Source: Sclerodactyla briareus (Eukaryota; Echinodermata; Holothuroidea; Dendrochirotida; Sclerodactylidae). From it: 64,000 bases of DNA. Below the pieces are notes generated by a model. That model saw only the letters and a program-made list of their open reading frames with translations, searched no databases and was not told where the DNA came from. The stretch is taken from the NCBI GenBank assembly GCA_026419785.1, contig JAODTK010000899.1, forward strand, positions 1-64,000, written 5' to 3'. A program made the translations under genes and the position numbers. Below, in pieces: positions 34,190 through 46,975 of this stretch. Numbering within the stretch: the stretch's first letter is position 1; every line of letters starts with the position of its first letter.

Positions 34190-35720
34190 CATGCGATGAA
34201 GTCTTGTTATAACAAGCTAAAGTTTAGCCAATATATCAATACTTCACAAAATACCCATTTTCCTTCACTTGCCCCAGTCTACATAAAAAAATCAATAGGG
34301 TTCCTTGCACTTCCCATAATGAAGCTGCATACTATTCCTCAACCTGATCGGTTGGGCATTCCCTGGACTTTCGTGTTAACAAGATTTTCAGACTTCTCTC
34401 TCTCACCTCTCTCAACCTCAGATGACCTTTGAACCGAACCCCAAATAAATGTGAATCTGCAATCATTATGGGGAACCCCATACTAGTTGATCTCAGCCAT
34501 CCATCCATCCAAGTTACCAAATGGGATTGAGTTATTGTGTTAAAGAACTCAACATTCTGCCATATTTACTACAGTTCCCCCAATTTTTTCCTCCCCGAAA
34601 CTACCCTGGTTTACACCAAAACAAGAAGGGTTCTTGTACTTACTTCCATAGAAGGCTGCATACCAATTTCCAACCTGATCGAGTCAGAGGCATTCTGTAT
34701 ATGTGTTGACAAGGTTTCCAGACATTGAACTCTCTCTTGACCTCGTGATGACCTCCAGGTGGGGTCAAGTTCTGCTTCACCCCACACTAGAATTGCCCAA
34801 TATACTTTTTTCACAATTTTCTATTCTCCCCCAAATGACCCCTGGTCTGCACTAAAAACCTAGGGTGCTTCTACTCCCATGAGAAGCTACACAGCAAATT
34901 TCAGTCACTTGATTGTGCCAGCAATCTTAAATCATCCTCTCTCACAGATTCTCACCTTTGACTCTAAATGCCCTTCGGACCTGCCCCTAAACCATAGGGA
35001 CGTGTTTACTCATTATGGGACCCACATACAAGTGTGAGCTTCATCCACCCATGTGGGATCAAGTTATGCTCTTTCACAGCTAGTTGTCACACCACATACG
35101 ACATACATTCACACACCGCACACTGTCCCTGACTGCCTAGATCCCCGTACTACAGTCAAGGAATAAGAAATGATACTTTCCTATCAGACATGGGGTTCCC
35201 GCGCTCTTGATGAGGAAGCTACAATACACAACAAATTTTTTTTTTGTTTTTTTTTTTCAACATCACATACCTGCATTCCAATTCCAGACTTAACATTTTA
35301 CAAGGATGTGAAAAACGTTTACAAGGATTTTCTTCCCATTTCACCTCTGACACAACACAAACAAAGAGTTCATGACCACCATGGAGAAACACACCTATTA
35401 TGTGGAAGCATCATCACTCTAGGTGGAGTTGCATTAATATATTCACAGCCAAAATTTGGTCAAAATATGAATTCCTCACAATTTTTTTTTTTTTTTTACA
35501 ACAGTGGTCGTAATCACCCCAAAAACTGTACTCTCCATAAGGAAGCTACACATGTTACATCATATTTCACAACTGTATCAGACCGACCCATTATATTCTG
35601 GACTTCTCATGTTTACACACTGTTTCTTCAGCCTCTGTCTCTGTTTTGACCTCAGATGACATTCACCTTGACCCCCTTGCATGAAAAGGGGGTATACTAC
35701 TCTCATGGGGTAATCAAATA
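34190..35720 (+). repeat. Degenerate tandem block, about 280-330-bp unit, four to five units
   Basis: Units share the order CCC(C)AATTTT or CAATTTT, an ACCCTGGTTTACACCAAAA-like segment, GGGTTCTTGTACT, CATTATGGGGAACC or CATAGAAGGCTGCATACC, CAACCTGATCG, TTTCCAGACAT, and CTCTCTTGACCTC(A)GATGACC. Anchors for the AGGGTTCTTGTACT-type word are about 34290, 34627 and 34863, with weaker units to 35700. Long frames here (for example 159 codons at 35170-35649) come from T-rich repeat sequence and are not coding. Confidence 0.55.
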
Positions 35721-36474
35721 CCAAGTAGATATGGCTGATTCCTCCAGTTCTGGTTCCAGTATAGTTTTACAAGCAAAATTATCCAGCCTAATCCAAATCA
35801 CATTTTGCCCCTCTTTCCCTCCACTCAGGCAAGAGACGAGAGCCACATGAAATTTGCATTTGAAAACTTTCATCTCCCTACCTGTAGCCCTTGTAGCGTG
35901 CTCCGATATGAATCCATTGTTTCATCTACAAGGGAAACCTATCCATGATGATGAATACCACTCACCCGTTCCTGTTCGCATGTGCTTTGCTCAGAATGTC
36001 CCGTAGCTTTCTTCAAGTCTTGCTCTGTTCGTGCGTCTAGTTTGCGCTCGTCTTCGCATTTGCTCAACCTCGCAAAGGCATGAACAAATAGTGGAGGATT
36101 ACACTGTGAAGGCCGAAAATGGGTCCGCGGCTATCAATTATAACTTTTACCTACAGTGTACATGTACCTTCACATTTTTATGGCTGCAGTCATTTTCAGA
36201 TACTCCACAGAATAATAGACGACATGTCCACCAGGCATACTTCTGATTCATTCTACACTTGCTAGAGGGAGTGATTTGTATAGTTGGGAGGTTTGGGTCT
36301 AGATATGAAGGAACAGCGTCTGCTATTGTGTCCCTGGGTGGCTCGCATTCTTGAAGAAAATCACGGAAATTCAGGAAATATGATTCTACGGGGATCAGTT
36401 ATGTTGAGGAATTGTTTCCAGGTTCGTTTTCAATGACTAATTGATATCCATAAATTCCTGAGTCGGTTACTAAT

Positions 36475-36870
36475 CAAATCAGTTCTAATTTATTAAGATG
36501 ATAGGATAAAACATTTATATAAAAATAATTCTAAATGAATGCAAGAGCAGTCCATGACTCATAGAGTGAAGGATTGCTATAAGTTGAAGTCATTTATTGG
36601 TAGGTACGAACATATGTGAAATATGAATTTAGGTCCATGTGTTTAATCGTCCGTGGGTTTGTTTCTGAGCTGTGCTCACAGCTACTGAGGTAAGGAATGG
36701 GTTCCTGGTTCTGTTTCTCTGTATAATTTAAGATAAATTTAACAAATGATCCCTGATCAGTTCTTAGTCCTTTCTAATAAAAGAATGAATGTCCATACAA
36801 ATAAAATAATCATAAATGCTGTACACACGAGAGGAGTCATAGACTCACACAAAGGAAGGAAGGCTGTTAA
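36475..36870 (+). repeat. Direct repeat, two units about 280 bp apart
   Basis: 36475-36584 and 36755-36870 share ATCAGTTCT, ATAAAATAATTCTAAATG / ATAAAATAATCATAAATG, CATGACTCATAGAGTGAAGG / TCATAGACTCACACAAAGG and GGATTGCTAT / AAGGCTGTTA. Moderately diverged. Confidence 0.45.
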
Positions 36871-38405
36871 TAATAGAAAGCATTTTAGGCTTCGGTAGTA
36901 GTGTATGAACATGACATGGAACCGGATTCATGTCCAACGGGCTTTATTGGGTTTCTGTTTCGCACAGACTTTTCATTCCCACACTTTGCAAACCCTGTCT
37001 GCCCCAGTGCTGGGGTTTGAGAGTGGCTATGCCACAATACTAGGACCTTTAAGATACGCAATTATCACAAAACGATTCATTCTAATGGAAGCCCTTATCC
37101 TAATGAAAGTGCACCCTGACATTTCTTGAAGGCCATGGTCATGTAAATATGACTGGACTCATGGTACTTTGTAGTTTGTATTACAATATGACAGCCACAC
37201 TCCACGCAAGTTCCGCCGATCTGAGGCACAATCAGCATACATATTTTGCTCTGTGACATCATGGGGGAACCGCAGGATCCCCTTATAATACAAAGTGAAT
37301 GTAAAAAATACTTTTGAGAATCCAAAGTACCAATAAACTATATATTGGGATCTGATAAAACCTCAAAAATTATCACAAATTTAAAGAATACTTGTTCATT
37401 TTCTTAAGTGAATCTATATCTTTTTGTTGTCTTTCTGTATCATTGCGAAACAAAATTTCAGCATATAATGTGTAGGGTCTTTGGGCAGCCTTTGCATCAC
37501 ACCCTCCCCTAACCACCCCCCCCCCAAAAAATGTCGTAAAGTGTTAGGTAATGTGATAGGAACACCGTGAAAAGAGAACGTCTGTCCTCTTCAAGATCGC
37601 AAATCTTCCATTTGTTTGTGATGTGTAGTTGCATGTCTGTTCTTATTCACTGTGTTTATTGAACATACAATAGGAAGTGTTTCATTTCATACAAACGCTA
37701 ACTACTGGGAACCATTGTTCCAATGAACAACCTGATTGATTGCTTGCATTGTGCAGTATGCTTCTCTTAGACAGAATATAGTACTCATGAGGTTGGTTGT
37801 TATTGACTACTCTGAGGTCATCCATCGTCAAATGTTTAATTTTTTTGAGATTTTTCGTTGTCTGCCATATTACAACTGAACATGGTGGATCCACAAAACT
37901 AAAGAAAAACCTCCCGTTCGTTCCAGAACTATGATGTAGCTAACGCCTGACAATAAAATTGCATACATGTGAAAGTAACTTTATACAGAATATGTACATA
38001 ATACAGTGGCCTTGGATAGTTTTTCTCATTCATTGAAATTCCAGGAACTTTTGGAAAGCGAACCATTCCAAGGTCCTGAAAGTGACAGATTTGAATCACC
38101 CAGGCTCACTTGCCATACAGGAACCCTGTTAATATTCACTTAAAAAATTGATTAGTTTCTGAGAGGGATAGCTATAGTGGTGGGTAGAGAAACCTAACAG
38201 TACCCTAACTCTGCAAAAAAACAAACATAAATTACCTAAGGCATTGCAATGTTTTGTCACAGTAAACTGTCTCCCCACATATTATTACACAATAGGCTCT
38301 CCCTTTCTCAATAATGGACCAACATTGAACATACACTGTAATTTCCCGCATATACCTCCTTTGTAGCCAGTCCTTGCAGTCCTTGCCTTTAAGAGATGCG
38401 CATGT

Positions 38406-38891
38406 TTTGATTTGATTGATTTTCTACGGGTTCAGGAAGCCAATTTGACTCTCGGTGGAACCTAACCGAATTCTGATCGTGGATGACACAGGCTACAACG
38501 ATCGCCTTCTCTTCTCGTACTAGTGCTCAGATGATATCGCGGCAGGAGTACACCATCCCGCTCCCCGGGACTGCATTTTACTCCCCATCCGATGGACGAT
38601 CATGAACTCCAGACCTGACCACTTTCTCAGAACCTGGAGGCGCGGAAGATGTTCGACGCGACTGCTCAAAGCCCGACCGACGAGACCTATTGCAATGCCC
38701 CCCGAAACAACCCACCCGTATTACCAGCCACTGCTCACGCAGGCTCAGGAAACCTAAGCCCGGAACACGCATCAACTGCAAATACAGCACTTCGTGGAAA
38801 AACGCCCGGTGCTGCTCGCTGGAATTCGAACCCGGGACCTGTTTGCATGGCAAACGAACCTGATAACCGCTCTACTATTCCTTCCCGCCCC
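38406..38891 (-). repeat. tRNA-derived SINE, family A, full-length copy
   Basis: About 486 bp on the minus strand. The head carries a polymerase III A box TAGTAGAGCGG (complement of 38867-38877) and B box GGTTCGAATTCC (complement of 38821-38832), with an intervening stem-loop whose loop reads GCCATGC, compatible with a CAT (Met-type) anticodon. The body continues with AGCACCGGGCGTTTTTCCAC, a GTGAGCAGTGGCTGG segment, GGGTTGTTTCGGGGGGCATT, CAATAGGTCTCGTCGGTCGG, GTAAAATGCAGTCCCGGGG, CTCCTGCCGCGATATCATCT and GAGCACTAGTACGAGAAGAG. The 3-prime end is GGCTTCCTGAACCCGTAG followed by ATCAATCAAATCAAA. Frames inside it are not coding. Confidence 0.75.
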
Positions 38892-39521
38892 AACTTTAAA
38901 AAGACAAGTACAGGTTTCAATTGTGGGGGGTTTGGGTAACTATACCCCCAGGCCAAAAACCCCATTTCAAAGGATGTTCCTATGGGAGTTATTGGCCTTC
39001 AATTTTGGTCCACTACTGTCATGCGTGAACATTGAGGAGAATCCCTGTTTGCAATAATGCATGACATCACCAGATATTTGAACAACCCAGATAATTATGA
39101 GAACCCACATTCCACTGAAGTTCTGTTGTTCTTCCTCCCATCCAAAGGTACCATCACACATAATAACTACTACAAACAGCAATCCTCTCTAATAGAATGA
39201 TTATTTTTCAAAGTGGAAATGATTGGTACATTTTAATGAAGCAAATACTATTTGCATTTTGCAAGTGTTGCAAAGTAGTTCAGTATGAACTCATTTATCA
39301 TTGCATGATGGGATGCTTTTTAATCTTGCACTACAAACTTCAAAATGACTCTACAATAGCTCTGCTTCACATAACGTTGTAGAACGGCATTCCTTTGACG
39401 GATGCATTCGATTTTCCTCCTGCTATTTTCCACAGTATCAACCTATCTCGCAGTTGTCTCCACAGTCAAACCCTGTTTATTATAATACTGTATCAGAGGA
39501 GAGTGCTAGTAAGATCATAAT

Positions 39522-40204
39522 GCAATGCTTATGCTGCAAAGTTTTACACCACGATCATGTGACAGCCACCTCTGGTGGGTAAGGAATATTGCGCATAGTA
39601 AAGCTAATTAAGGTTGCAGCAAGAGCACAACCACATGTAGCAAAGTGTGGGGTGAAAGCAGTAATGTACATCTGGATCTGGTAGTTGGCAAAACATCCAC
39701 TGGACGCATCACACCGACATAGAGAGTCAGAGGACCGGGTCATTATGCAATGCTTATGCTGCAAAGTTTACACCATGAGCATGTGACAGCACCTATGGTG
39801 GGTAAGATATTGAGCATAGTAAAGCTAATTAAGGTTGCAGCAAGAGCACAACCACATGTAGCAAAGTGTGGGGTGAAACTGAATGAATGAAAGCCCCAGT
39901 AATGTACATCTGGATCTGGTAGTTGGCAAAACATCCACTGGACGCATCACACCGACATAGAGAGTCAGAGGACCGGGTCATTATGCAATGCTTATGCTGC
40001 AAAGTTTACACCAAGAGCATGTGACAGCCACCTCTGGTGGGTAAGAATATTGAGCATAGTAAAGCTAATTAAGGTTATGTCTGACAAGAACACAACCACA
40101 TTTAGCAAGGTGTGCATTAAAAAGCAGTAATGTCCTGGATCTGGTGTCCAGCAAAACATCCACTGGACCATCACGCCCACTTGAGATCCAGAGACTGGGT
40201 TACT
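39522..40204 (+). repeat. Three-unit tandem repeat, about 225-238-bp unit
   Basis: Units start at 39522, 39747 and 39985 with GCAATGCTTATGCTGCAAAG. Each contains AGCTAATTAAGGTT, CAAGAGCACAACCACATGT, AAAACATCCACTGGAC and GAGTCAGAGGACCGGGT. Units 1 and 2 are nearly identical apart from an insertion of about 15 bases in unit 2 near 39881-39896; unit 3 is more diverged. Minus-strand Cys-rich frames repeat in each unit but are not supported as coding. Confidence 0.8.
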
Positions 40205-43200
40205 GTTGGGGTCTGGCTTGGTAGGAGCTTCTCTGGTCACGTTTAGACTCGTTTAGAGCTCCGCTGTTAACAACCTGGGATGCTTCGTGAGGGCAAGACA
40301 GAGGCATCGTGTATGGAATCGGAAGGCCATTCCCAAAGATGGGTCGGGGGTCACAATCTCCACGACCACCCTCCAATGGAAATACCACATGATCTTTAAG
40401 CCTTCTGAAAATGACAAATTGGTGCACTAGCGACATGTGGGTGAACTTGAAGGTTCATTCACGAAGCATGTTGCTGATGTCAGCTGTACCAGTGAGATGA
40501 GTGAGGCAGGTTGGAAGACACCAAACTGAAAATGTTCAAAAGTGGAGGTTAGTAGCAACAAATACAGTGTCTGCAGCCAATGGCAAAACTTACTTGGAAG
40601 GGGACAGAAAATGCATTGTGTGGTTCCATGTTATGTACAGCCTTGAGAAATGTGCTTGAGTATGGCCACTGGCCAGGTGTATTTGGCAACCAAATTTCTG
40701 GGTGGCCAACAGGCAAAGCAAAGCAATCTGTTTCTAGGCACAAAAATGAATGGGGGGGGGGGGGGATTCACTCGAATCAGGACCATGGTGATAATAGGGA
40801 GACATAGTTTCTCGGGATCGAAAGAAGACTCCCATTTACCAAGCCCACTTGATATCTAACAAATGAATAATCCGAAAATCAAACTATTTCTAAGCAAAGT
40901 ACTGAAAATGAAAATAGACTAAAAGATCAACTAGAATTCTCGAAACCAAAAAAAGAGGCAAACATTGCATTGAACTAGATACGGTATTTGCATGGCCCGG
41001 CAACCCCAAGGTCATTTTTAAAATCAGAGAGTAACATAATACTTGACTTGAATAACGGAAACTATACCTGACCTGTTGGAGTGAATTTAGCCCGTACTTA
41101 TAATGGGAATAACCAACAACTTTTGAAGAAAATGGCAACAAAGCCAGGAATTACTCAGCTCATTTGTGCTCCCATTTATACCCAATCACCCATCAATTTC
41201 TGCTAATGGGTTAGCATAAAGCTCACAAATAAGTATAGTACATGTCAGTGGTTAACATCTGACAGATAAGTTCTTTCCTGCTTCTCGAGCAAAAAATCTT
41301 TGGAAATTTCACATGCTTTTATGTTGTGGTAATAGATGTCTTGCATAATAGTACGAAACTGAAACAAGCTTTGGAGGTTATGCGAAAAATTTTCTAGCAA
41401 GAAATATGAGTGCCACCATCAAATTTGGCATAATATAATTATCCCCCTGTGGGATAACATACTGTAGTGCATGGAACTCTTGCTTACAGCTGAAAGCCAG
41501 GTTGATTCCTTCTGTTAGGACCTTAGCCTGGATTCAAAATTGGGCTTGTCCCACTCGCGCAGGAGTGTTCCATGGAAACTACTGCTTTCGTAAATCCTAT
41601 AAATCTGCTTTCGCAAATCCTAATCTGCATTATGAAACCGTCAGTAGGGGGTCGAAGGTCACCACCAAAGTGAGGCCACAATACATGCGTGGAATAAGAG
41701 TCTCTGAGCAGTATAGGCCTGGCCATGTCCCACTGAAAAGTAAGGGAATAGGCCTGGGCTGGTCTTTGTCTGGGGGAAGCATCTGGAATGATTGAATTCC
41801 AGGCATAGTCCAAGACGTTTTTTATCCATAAGTAGTAATGGCTATACATGCATGAGCGGTGTGCTATTGAAGAGTGGAACGTACTAGGAGAATTTTGCTT
41901 TTGCCTAGATAACTGAAAATGACTGCTCAGGTCTGGTTGCAGGGCTGTCACCAGACCATTTTTAGAACTGGGTAATTTGTGACAGTGACAGGCGTCTTGG
42001 GAGAGGGGTATAAGGGGAGGGGAAATCCCCTAAAGAATTTTTCAAATCCTGATGGTGCCTACCTGTACATGCCAAATAGTGACATTTAGAAAAGACTTTG
42101 ATCCTTTAAATTCCCCTGAGATACCTTTGTTTTTTCTTTTGGATCACTTGAGTTTTCCTGGGATCTTTTTAATTCAGTTTGGGTCAGAAATTGTGCTGGG
42201 CGGAAAGGCTGAAATTGACCAGAGTACCAGGTGGTAACTTCACCGCCTGGTGTGGAGACAACCCCGTCTAGTTGGGTATGAGAATGAACATTGGATAGTG
42301 AATGCCCTTGCCTGGATACTAAGGGTCCCCGTTCAGATTTGTAGTGCTCACGCAGTACATCCAGACAATGGGTGATCTCAGTTGTTTAGGTAGTGAGCTC
42401 TCTGTGAGTACATAATCTACTTGATCACTAGTATGAGTACACAATTTCACACTGACGTTCAACAGAACATTGCAGAATATCTTACCAGTCTGACAGTTTC
42501 TGATATGTAGGGTAGGTGATAATCTATTAATACAAAAAGACCTCTCTCCATTTCAATTTTGCCTTTGCCAGTATTCACAAACTGCAAGTGAAGGTTGAGA
42601 CGGTTGACGTTACCCCCCTCCTCTGTACTACTGTCTGAAGCCACCAAGATTTTCTTAGTTTCTATGGAGCCAGCCACCTATTCCAGAATTATGTAGTTTG
42701 CTAGTTCATCTTCATCAACATGGATAAACATTCCCTCCAGGGCATTTAAAGGTGATATTTGATGGAGGACAGTTGGTGTTATTATGTTGATGCGGCAGCC
42801 AGCTCAGGAACGTATTGCCCTCCCAATGGTACGGACCGTACGCTTCTAGGTGGAGGATTAATATCGAGGGTGATCTGGCGCCACTGCCTAAACTAGTGTT
42901 CTAGCGGATTTGCAATGTGAATGACTCAATGCACATTATGGGTACAGTATCAAACCAAGGTGTGCTTTGCTTCGAACTGTGCGAATAGGCAAAAATGAAT
43001 TTGCAGAAATGAGTAACAGGAAGAAGTTAGGAGAAATGTGATAGTAGCAACAGGATGGAGCAAGAGGAGCCTCAAATCTGGCAGCACTTACATTAATCTG
43101 TGTTTCAATGTCCTGTATGGTCTCTTGAAGGGTCTTTCTTTGTGGCTGGCTGGGTACGGGAGGCACAGCACGCTGCCCCCTGCAAATTGGCTGTCAGCGC

Positions 43201-44260
43201 TGTTGCAGGGTCATTCATTTTGGGGGAACATACCGATACAGTTCCTGTCAGGAGCGAGAAATTGAATCGTGAATCATAGAACCCGAGGAGAGGGTTTATT
43301 GCAAGGAGTTGGGGGGAGCAAGTGCAGTTAATGTTACACAGGGTTGCCAGTTTGGGTGTGCTAAAATTTTGGAACTTGCCTAAAGACTGCAACATGCAGA
43401 CTTGCAGAGGTGTTCCCTAGCATATTATGGGGACAAGAGTAGCATGCGAATAGCCCTGGACATTCAGCCCGTAGGCCTCAAAATCAGACAATTCGTATCA
43501 GCTCCCTTTATGCTGTTTCCATGAGAGTCCTTCAGCTAACTCTCACTAGGCCTACTTGGGCTATACTATACTGCAGTAACTTCTTTGTAAAAAAAAGTCA
43601 CCAACAACTTTGAAAGACATTCATTCCACCATAACTTTACCATGCACAGGCCCACTGACAACATTTATGCCATAAAAAATGAAGATGTTGCTTTCAACAT
43701 GCTCTATACACTATTTTGCACTAATGGAAACTAGAGCACCAATGGTGACTGCTGACTCCCAGGCCCGGAGATTATCGCTGACCAGGTTTTGGTCTGAGGC
43801 CTGTATACAACGTTTTGATGCGTGCCCCTCAATAATTTTGACGCACTCACCTCCAGGGCAAGAAGTTAAAAGAAGAAGAAGAGGGTTTCGTACTGCAAAT
43901 CCAGTGCACACTAGGGAATTTGCCTCACCTATACTATAGGGAGGCAGAGTTGAACTTGTACTGTAACCAAGTCACAAAAAATGTGCATTAATAATACAGT
44001 ATATCCATCCATACAAATAAAATGATACAGTATAGGCTTCTGAAGGACAGTCTAGCCACATTGAAGGTGACAAAATCTGTTACAACATGCCTCCAAAATC
44101 TCCCTTCGATTACACAAGCTTCGATAACCTTCCAAAACATCATTCAAGAACATTCCAATTCACTACATGTAAAATTTCATTAGTATAATTTGATACCCAA
44201 GCTCAATTTTGACCATAATCATGGGGAAAAACACCACCTGTTTTTTTCCCAGCCTGTCTT
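40205..44260. other. No supported gene
   Basis: Contains a G run at 40753-40766 and a local tandem of TTTCG(T/C)AAATCCTA words at 41587-41620. Open frames of 60-140 codons occur on both strands (41523-41951 minus is the longest) without domains or paired splice sites. The near-palindrome GAGCACCAATGGTG occurs at 43736 and again, with longer symmetry, at 45951. Confidence 0.4.
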
Positions 44261-44263
44261 GTT

Positions 44264-44605
44264 TTGGAACATAGTTTCATGAACAGAAATGTTGCCAATC
44301 AGGGGGCATTTTGGCGATCATATTATTCATATTGGGCACATGGCCACATGCAAGACATTACTATAGAAAATCTGCATGATCTTGAGGGGGATACTGGCCC
44401 ACGTCCCGGTGGAACCAAGTGGTCAGGATTAGTTTGTGCCTGCGGAAAATACATAATTAGTCATGATTGGCTGGAAATGAACTCTGACTGCCACTTGGAA
44501 CTTTCCGCTATCGTTGATGTTCACGATAGTTTTCAGGTAATTGTTCCATTCTCTGATCGTTCTCGTGAAGAAGGAAAACTTTTAGCAGTCCTTATTTGCT
44601 ACTAA
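44264..44605 (+). CDS. Open frame of 113 codons, doubtful
   Basis: The frame has polar, coding-like content: DITIENLHDLEGDTGPRPGG, then SGLVCACGKYIISHDWLEMN. A possible donor TTTTCAG|GTAATT lies at about 44536-44537. There is no strong acceptor, no domain is recognised, and the first 20 codons may be non-coding. Confidence 0.25.
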   Translation: MEHSFMNRNVANQGAFWRSYYSYWAHGHMQDITIENLHDLEGDTGPRPGGTKWSGLVCACGKYIISHDWLEMNSDCHLELSAIVDVHDSFQVIVPFSDRSREEGKLLAVLICY

Positions 44606-46070
44606 TGTTGTACGAGCTCTGGTGTTGGTATGGGGAGCCGTAGAGTCTATAACAGTTGACTGCGGTAATAATGGGAAGCGAAAGGTGACCATTGACTGCC
44701 TTTTAAAAATTTGATATTTATATCTTAGAGTGGCAACAGGTAACACAAACAACAACTTGTGATCAAGTGAATGCAGTTATGGAGATTCTGATGAGTCTGG
44801 TTAGATATTTGGTATTCTCAACCTGCACCAACCAATCTGCGGAATTGATTGAATTCTAAAAAAACCTTTTCTACAACAATATTGGTCTTTCGGGTATATT
44901 AATCGAGATGCAAGCTTGTCAGGAAGTGAAGTTGAAACAGAAAGTTGGCTGCTTAGCGCTAGCCTAAAAAACAGCCTAGGCCTCGAGATGTGAATGCAGG
45001 CTCAGTCACAGATACTAAAGCCTGAGAGCGCAGGCTAGGACAGTCTAGTCGCAGACTCGCGACTGTGTACTCTGGTATGTTGCATTTTAGGACTAGAAAC
45101 GGAACCATACTCAGTCGTGAAGTCAGCACCAGGACAGTCCTACGGAAACAATGATCAATCATCCAGCTAGTGACCAAGTCAAGTCACATTCACTCAAAAT
45201 ATGGTGCAAGTTATTTCAAGCAAGTCACTGTACAAAGTCAACAGCAGCATGTCACTCAATTCTCGTCAAGTTGCCAGCACTTTTCGAACTCAGGCTCAAG
45301 TTGCGACTTCTTAATGTTACAACATGTAGGGAGGCCAAGTAGAACTACAGTGAGGCCAACGACATTAAGGCCTAACGTTAGGTCCTAACGTGTAATTGAC
45401 TATTGTGTACGTGACTACAGGCACAGTACACTGCACATGTACCCGAGGTAGTTGTTCTCGCTCAATGAGGCAGTAGAAAATTCTGTGAGAGAGTTCGAAG
45501 CTGTAATAAAAATATCATGTCAGCCAATAAAAATATGTGTTTTTACCTTACATAATGTCAAAAAATCGTGATTTTATCGGCCAGAGAATCAAGCGCAACC
45601 ATCGCCCGACGATCTCGGAGCTCTGCTAGCCAGCTTCCAGCCTTCCGGGATGAGTGCGTTATGTTATTGTTGTGTGTCCACTGCTTCCCATCTTCACTGT
45701 GTCATACACGTACTGAATAATGAGTAGCTTTCACCCCATAGAGCACAAATGATTTTCTAGCTATCACAATATGAAGGGGTTGTTCTTTTTCATAGAAATA
45801 CGATATAAGCACAGAGAACCAGAATTGGAATTCCTACGAAGTCATAGAAATGCTGAATGCGTGGAAGCACCAGTACGCATATGGCGCACGGATTGGGGAA
45901 TTCAGAGTGATACCGTACCACCGTACCGATCTCTAGCTCTATAATAACAAGAGCACCAATGGTGCTGTAGCTCAGACTGCACAAATGACCCAAGGCAATT
46001 TAAAATTATGTGTTACATGTTCGAGGCCATGAGGCCAGTTTCACATAGCGTATTGTGCCCCTGTAACAAC
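44606..46070. other. No supported gene; palindromic and tandem words
   Basis: Contains repeated AAGTCA words at 45172-45240 (CAAGTCAAGTCACATTCA, CAAGCAAGTCACTG) and a GGCCTAACGTTAGG palindrome near 45370. This GC-balanced stretch could be a promoter or 5-prime region but shows no clear TATA box or exon. Confidence 0.3.
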
Positions 46071-46079
46071 CTTTGAAGT

Positions 46080-46560
46080 TGATCTTCATATGGCTAAGGT
46101 GTCTTAAAGCAGTCAAACATTGCTACTCAGTTGGTCAACATCCATCGAGAATGACCAATTGACAGAGAACGCTTGTGCAATCAGTGTTTTTTACTATTAG
46201 AATAAAGCAATTGACTAAGCTGACTGTACATGTTGGGTTGAAGATGTAGTTTTTAACAACTCTGAGAGAAAACTCCTCACCCATTAGAATGCCAATCGTA
46301 AACTTTGTTAGATTGGTCCACCTAATTAGCATATTTTATGCTGAAATCTAGTCAGTTCATGAACCCCCATCTTGATTATATGCCAAACCAATCAGTATAG
46401 CTTGTATAGTCCTGGCGTATTCGTGCTAACGAGCGTAAACAATAAAATCTATGGAATAGGGCCCCAAATTACTCATTATTCATGGTGTTTGGTGCCTAAA
46501 CTCTGATTAGATCACCTACACCCATAACCAGTGCTGCAGCTAAAATTTTGTTGCAATAAT
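46080..46560 (+). repeat. Copy of the AATTAGCATATTTTACGCTG repeat family
   Basis: TAATTAGCATATTTTATGCTGAAATCTAGTCAGTTCAT at 46323 and the following TATATGCCAAACCAATCAGTATAG and CGTGCTAACGAGCGTAAAC match the units at 25.1-26.3 kb in the same order. Confidence 0.6.
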
Positions 46561-46744
46561 GTAATCAATCAGCTATAGCTGAAACCATACAAAAGCATGC
46601 CCATTTATCCTTGTGGCTGTTTTCCTGGTTCTGCTGTTGCGCAATGTGCAGTGGACATGTAAGTATCTCTCTGGGAATGGTTTCACAATAAGTATTGGCA
46701 GTCGGCTGTAAACAGTCACATGTAGCACGAATCTTCTGCTTATT

Positions 46745-46975
46745 CAGGTTTCTGAGAAAGGAGTCGATCCTGGGATTCACTGATTGTCTGTTGGATGGGA
46801 GCGTAACATGGTGGTCTTAGGAACAAGTTTGGATTACACTCCTGCCTTGATATCATCTGACCACTTCTTCAAGGGAGAAGTAGGTGAGTTCCCGCTGGTG
46901 CTCATCCAAGATAAAAATGGCCAGGATTCCTAGATGAGGCTTGAATGGCTTCCTGAATGTTGTTGAAAAGTAATC
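46745..46975 (+). repeat. tRNA-derived SINE, family A, 3-prime fragment
   Basis: GATTACACTCCTGCCTTGAT, ATCATCTGACCACTTCTTCA, AGGGAGAAGTAGGTGAG, TGCTCATCCAAGAT and TGGCTTCCTGAATGTTG follow the order of the SINE A 3-prime half (CTCCTGCC, GATATCATCTGAGCACTAG, AGAGAAGGCGA, GTCATCCACGATC, TTGGCTTCCTGAACCCG). Strongly diverged, so likely an old copy. Confidence 0.6.

Noticed and set aside
35170-35649. Open frame of 159 codons, plus strand
   Set aside because: Lies in a T-rich degenerate tandem block; phenylalanine runs come from poly-T.
38578-39057. Overlapping 76-96 codon frames on both strands
   Set aside because: They lie largely in the full-length family A SINE.
39522-40204. CRISPR array
   Set aside because: Unit length of 225-238 bp with conserved sequence throughout and no spacer pattern; eukaryotic tandem repeat.
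43736-45966. Shared near-palindrome GAGCACCAATGGTG at about 43736 and 45951 as MITE ends
   Set aside because: No inverted partner arms or shared interior could be traced between the two sites; may be chance or short repeat debris.
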